From assembly GCA_022820665.1 (NCBI GenBank), contig JAJEFB010000048.1, positions 185,203-249,202 on the forward strand: DNA of 64,000 bases, written 5' to 3'. Shown one piece after another: positions 61,689-64,000 of the stretch. Below the pieces are notes generated by a model that did no database searches, was not told the origin of the DNA, and saw only the letters and a list, made by a program, of their open reading frames with translations. The DNA comes from Anaerolineae bacterium. GTDB taxonomy: Bacteria > Chloroflexota > Anaerolineae > Aggregatilineales > Phototrophicaceae. Position numbers and translations under genes: made by a program. The number at the start of each line of letters is the position of its first letter. Positions within the stretch are counted from its first letter, which is position 1.

Positions 61689-62474
61689 ATGCCTCTGTTG
61701 ACAGTTGTCACACAAAATATCTGGGGCATGAACAACCAATGGCAAGAGCGCGCCAATGAGATCGGGCGCAATATGCATGATCTAAATGTCGATATTGTTT
61801 GTATTCAGGAAACGGCGCCCGATCACTTCGAGTATCTTAGGGCGCACAGTTTTCGCCATTTTCCTTACGCTTATTATGCGCCGAGCGATGACGGCTCGGT
61901 AACGCCCTGGGCACAGGGGTTGGCAGCGTTCTCGCGACTGGCGGCTCTAGAAACGGGTAAGGTTGATATAGGGCGCGAGCTAGAAACGCGCAATCCCTGG
62001 ATGCGCATTCTGCAGTACATCAAACTGCAGTTGCCATCCGGTCAGTCTGTGGCTGTTTTCAATACGCATCTGTTTTTGAGCAGTATGCAGAAAAAAACAG
62101 GTATCAAGACATGCCTGGACGTGATGCAGCGAGAAGAATTTGTCGACTGCACACATATATTGACCGGCGATTTCAACATCAATCTCGATACGCAACAGGA
62201 ATACTTGGCTCCGCTCGCGGAAAATCAATATGCCGATATGTGGATCGCGAAGAATGGGGACAAAATAGGTTACACTGACCCACATCATCTTGACCGGCCG
62301 CTAGCCAAGCGCATTGATGGTCATTTTACGCAGCGCGACAGACTTGATCGGGTGAAAACTGTCTCGCGTGTAAATATGGAGGCAATCAACGACGGAGATC
62401 TATTGCTGTCTGATCACATCGGCGTGATGGCGCGTTTGGACTTGGATAGCCCGACACGCGAACACCGGGTATAG
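61689..62474 (+). CDS. Endonuclease/exonuclease/phosphatase (EEP) family protein
   Basis: A 261-residue EEP-fold enzyme. The set 'TQNIWG' (7-12), 'CIQET' (38-42), 'FNTHLF' (about 120), 'TGDFNI' (about 157) and 'LLSDHIGVM' (about 240) gives the Mg-binding and catalytic residues of the DNase I/sphingomyelinase clan. No signal peptide is seen. Placed after a UgpABE-like importer, it may cut an imported phosphodiester as UgpQ does, but with a different fold; a nucleic-acid target is also possible. Confidence 0.85.
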   Translation: MPLLTVVTQNIWGMNNQWQERANEIGRNMHDLNVDIVCIQETAPDHFEYLRAHSFRHFPYAYYAPSDDGSVTPWAQGLAAFSRLAALETGKVDIGRELETRNPWMRILQYIKLQLPSGQSVAVFNTHLFLSSMQKKTGIKTCLDVMQREEFVDCTHILTGDFNINLDTQQEYLAPLAENQYADMWIAKNGDKIGYTDPHHLDRPLAKRIDGHFTQRDRLDRVKTVSRVNMEAINDGDLLLSDHIGVMARLDLDSPTREHRV

Positions 62475-62518
62475 ACCGAAGGGTGGATCCAGTTTCCAGG
62501 GTGAGAGCGTCAGCAATA

Positions 62519-62914
62519 ATGACTTACTGCAGCTACTGTGGGCGTCTGAGCCGGCGCTGCGCCTGCCACGAAGCCGGCAGCGATCTCCAGCGCTTTATGG
62601 AACGCGGCGGTCAAGCCTATGCCCCTTCTCGGCGCGAAGCGCCCTACAAACGGGGCGTGCCGCCACAAATCAAGCAAACCGAACGGGGGAAACTGAAGAG
62701 ACGTTACAAAGCCTGGTACGCGGCGCTGGCGGAATCAAATGGCGAGCGCTGCGCCAATTGCGGCGAGACGGCGGACCTGGCTTTGGATCATGTCATTCCC
62801 ATCGCCAAGGGCGGCTTGTCTCGTCTCGACAACTTGCAGTTGTTATGTTCGACTTGCAATCGCATCAAGGGCAAATTGGCGATCGACTGCCGCCCGGCTA
62901 AACATCGAGAATGA
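62519..62914 (+). CDS. HNH endonuclease-like protein
   Basis: A 131-residue protein. The N terminus 'YCSYCGRLSRRCACH' is a small Cys-rich, zinc-binding segment. The C-terminal half is an HNH domain: 'CANCG' and 'CSTC' hold the structural zinc, 'LDHVIPIAKGG' and 'NLQLLCSTCNRIKG' the active site. It nicks or cuts DNA. ATG 62519 is preferred to GTG 62483. It may be a stand-alone homing-like or defence nuclease; its target is unknown. Confidence 0.85.
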   Translation: MTYCSYCGRLSRRCACHEAGSDLQRFMERGGQAYAPSRREAPYKRGVPPQIKQTERGKLKRRYKAWYAALAESNGERCANCGETADLALDHVIPIAKGGLSRLDNLQLLCSTCNRIKGKLAIDCRPAKHRE

Positions 62915-63656
62915 AGCGCTGAGCCGAGTTAAGCCGACCCAGAGTCCGCTCGCTGATAAAGGCTTTCTGGTCCATTTGCTGCGCATTGTGGCGGCGCGTG
63001 AAATAGGAATGCAAGGCATAGCGAGGCGCGTCGCTATGATTCTCCGTACCGGCATGCCACAGATGCGAGTTGAAAATGACGACCGTGCCCGCGGCGCCGG
63101 TCAGCAGGATTTCATCCGGGTGCTTCTCCCAGGGGTTGTCCATGACCTCGCTTGGGAGCTGACCCGACCTGTGGGAGCCGGGCACAACCCGCGTGGCGCC
63201 ATTCTCGGCGGTGAAATCCACCAGCAGCCAGATAGAATTGCAGACTTGAAAGTCCTCTGGATCGACGCCAGCGTCCCAATCGGCGTGGAATGCCTGCAAG
63301 CCATCGCCGGGAACCGACGCGCGACCATTGAGCGATGACAGCTTGAAGTCTCCCTTGAGGACGTGGTTCATCGCCGCCAGGACGCGAGGGTGGGTGAAGC
63401 AGATTTCGAAGAGCGGGTCCTTGTCGACGAGATTGGCGAGGCGGACGGCTCCTCTTTCCGTCCTGAATTCGCTGCCAGCCTCTTCGCCTTCTTCCGCCAT
63501 CAAGTCCCGCACCCGCTCGCGGATAGCGCCCGTCTCCTCCGGTGACATGACAGCGGGCAAAGGCAAGTATCCGCGTTGATCGAGATCTTGAATCTCTTTG
63601 TCGCTCAGGGTCGCGTCCGTGACGCCGAATGTCGAAAGCGCGGTTTGCATGTCCAT
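62898..63656 (-). CDS. Phytanoyl-CoA dioxygenase (PhyH) family Fe(II)/2-oxoglutarate oxygenase
   Basis: A 252-residue PhyH-family oxygenase. The iron site is 'FHADWD' (His and Asp, about 123-128) and the His of 'LWHAGTEN' (about 198); 'RYALHSYF' (about 212) supplies the 2-oxoglutarate Arg. It hydroxylates a small organic substrate, not necessarily phytanoyl-CoA; bacterial members act on many natural products and osmolytes such as ectoine (EctD is a member). Its stop overlaps the end of the HNH gene by 17 bases in convergent order. Confidence 0.9.
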   Translation of the reverse strand: MDMQTALSTFGVTDATLSDKEIQDLDQRGYLPLPAVMSPEETGAIRERVRDLMAEEGEEAGSEFRTERGAVRLANLVDKDPLFEICFTHPRVLAAMNHVLKGDFKLSSLNGRASVPGDGLQAFHADWDAGVDPEDFQVCNSIWLLVDFTAENGATRVVPGSHRSGQLPSEVMDNPWEKHPDEILLTGAAGTVVIFNSHLWHAGTENHSDAPRYALHSYFTRRHNAQQMDQKAFISERTLGRLNSAQRFILDV

Positions 63657-64000
63657 GTTGGGGATTCCTGCTAAGGAAACTGTCGCGTCAATTAGAACAC
63701 AACTGCTTCAATGGCGCTACTGATCGCAGCCTATCTGTCGTTTGGGGGCGCTGCCAACAGGCGGCTGTGCCTTCGGGCAATTTGGAATGAACAATGTTAT
63801 CTGAAGTATTCACAAGAGAGCGCGCTACAGGGCAATCGCTTCAAATTGTTTTTTCACCACAAAGACACGAAGCGCCGCGTAGCTCTGTGCCCCCTACAGA
63901 CCTAAATCAACTGGCTGTGTCGAAGGGCTGTGTCTACGCGCCCAACGCGCCCTACGCGTCCCTCAATCGTTAGAAAACCCCAACGCGCGAATATTGAGCC
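63657..64000. other. Intergenic region with interspersed repeats, right edge
   Basis: No gene is supported. 63851-63875 has 'TTTTCACCACAAAGACACGA', a repeat also at 42860. 63925-63943 repeats 22859-22877 exactly and is followed by two further 'CGCGCCC/CTACGCG' runs. The promoter of the PhyH gene must lie in the first 100 bases. Confidence 0.7.

Noticed and set aside
1-64000. tRNA, rRNA or CRISPR array
   Set aside because: I saw no clover-leaf with a TTCGA-type loop, no rRNA-like block, and no regular repeat-spacer pattern; the repeats present are dispersed and palindromic.

Overview
The window is bacterial chromosome, G+C-rich over most of its length, with long same-strand gene runs and short intergenic spaces that carry small palindromic repeats. 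Gene content suggests an uncultured Chloroflexota-type heterotroph: a PHAX-like RNA-binding protein, UbiA/MenA quinone biosynthesis, many paralogous amino-acid and amide catabolic enzymes, Sec-type binding proteins ending in AQDD, and a PhyH dioxygenase. The phylum is my inference; no rRNA or tRNA gene was seen to confirm it.

Bases 1-21785 form one plus-strand catabolic region: two class I/II aminotransferases (the first cut by the window edge and lacking its PLP lysine), two short-chain/Ldh_2-type dehydrogenases, an S9 peptidase, two AstE/AspA-like deacylases (the second lacking metal ligands), an MFS transporter, two tandem ornithine cyclodeaminase-like proteins, a metal-free M24 protein of the creatinase/ectoine hydrolase kind, two MmgE/PrpD proteins, an enolase-superfamily enzyme, a peptide-type ABC importer without its ATPase genes, and a DegT-type aminotransferase. 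It looks like uptake and stepwise breakdown of one or more small N-acylated or cyclic amino compounds. A GNAT acetyltransferase converges on its end.

Bases 22649-24402 are a repeat island: a decayed IS with terminal repeats, and a 122-bp MITE-like element with 7-bp target duplications sitting inside a copy of the genome's own palindromic repeat. Bases 24403-28102 (minus) hold a class III aminotransferase and two glycosyltransferases. Bases 28241-30328 (plus) hold menA and the PHAX-like protein. Bases 30335-33148 (minus) hold an M55 D-aminopeptidase, a muconate-lactonizing-type epimerase and a P-loop kinase-like protein, probably D-peptide salvage. Bases 33281-42854 (plus, with one minus SDR) hold an acetylxylan-esterase-like hydrolase, an MBL hydrolase, an iodotyrosine-deiodinase-like nitroreductase, a ParA/partner pair, an amidohydrolase/SelA-like pair, a TIGR04076-like protein and an aldehyde dehydrogenase.

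Bases 43241-54944 are mostly minus: a canonical M24 peptidase, then a unit that reads, in transcription order, coiled-coil/TerB_C-like protein, BrxD-like ATPase, Lhr-like helicase, SIS protein, GH20 hexosaminidase, SIS protein. The first three resemble parts of BREX/Ter-linked defence loci and are the best candidate for an under-described system. The right end has a D-2-hydroxyacid dehydrogenase, an XRE-SorC fusion regulator divergent from a sugar/glycerophosphate-type ABC importer with an EEP phosphodiesterase, an HNH nuclease and a PhyH dioxygenase.
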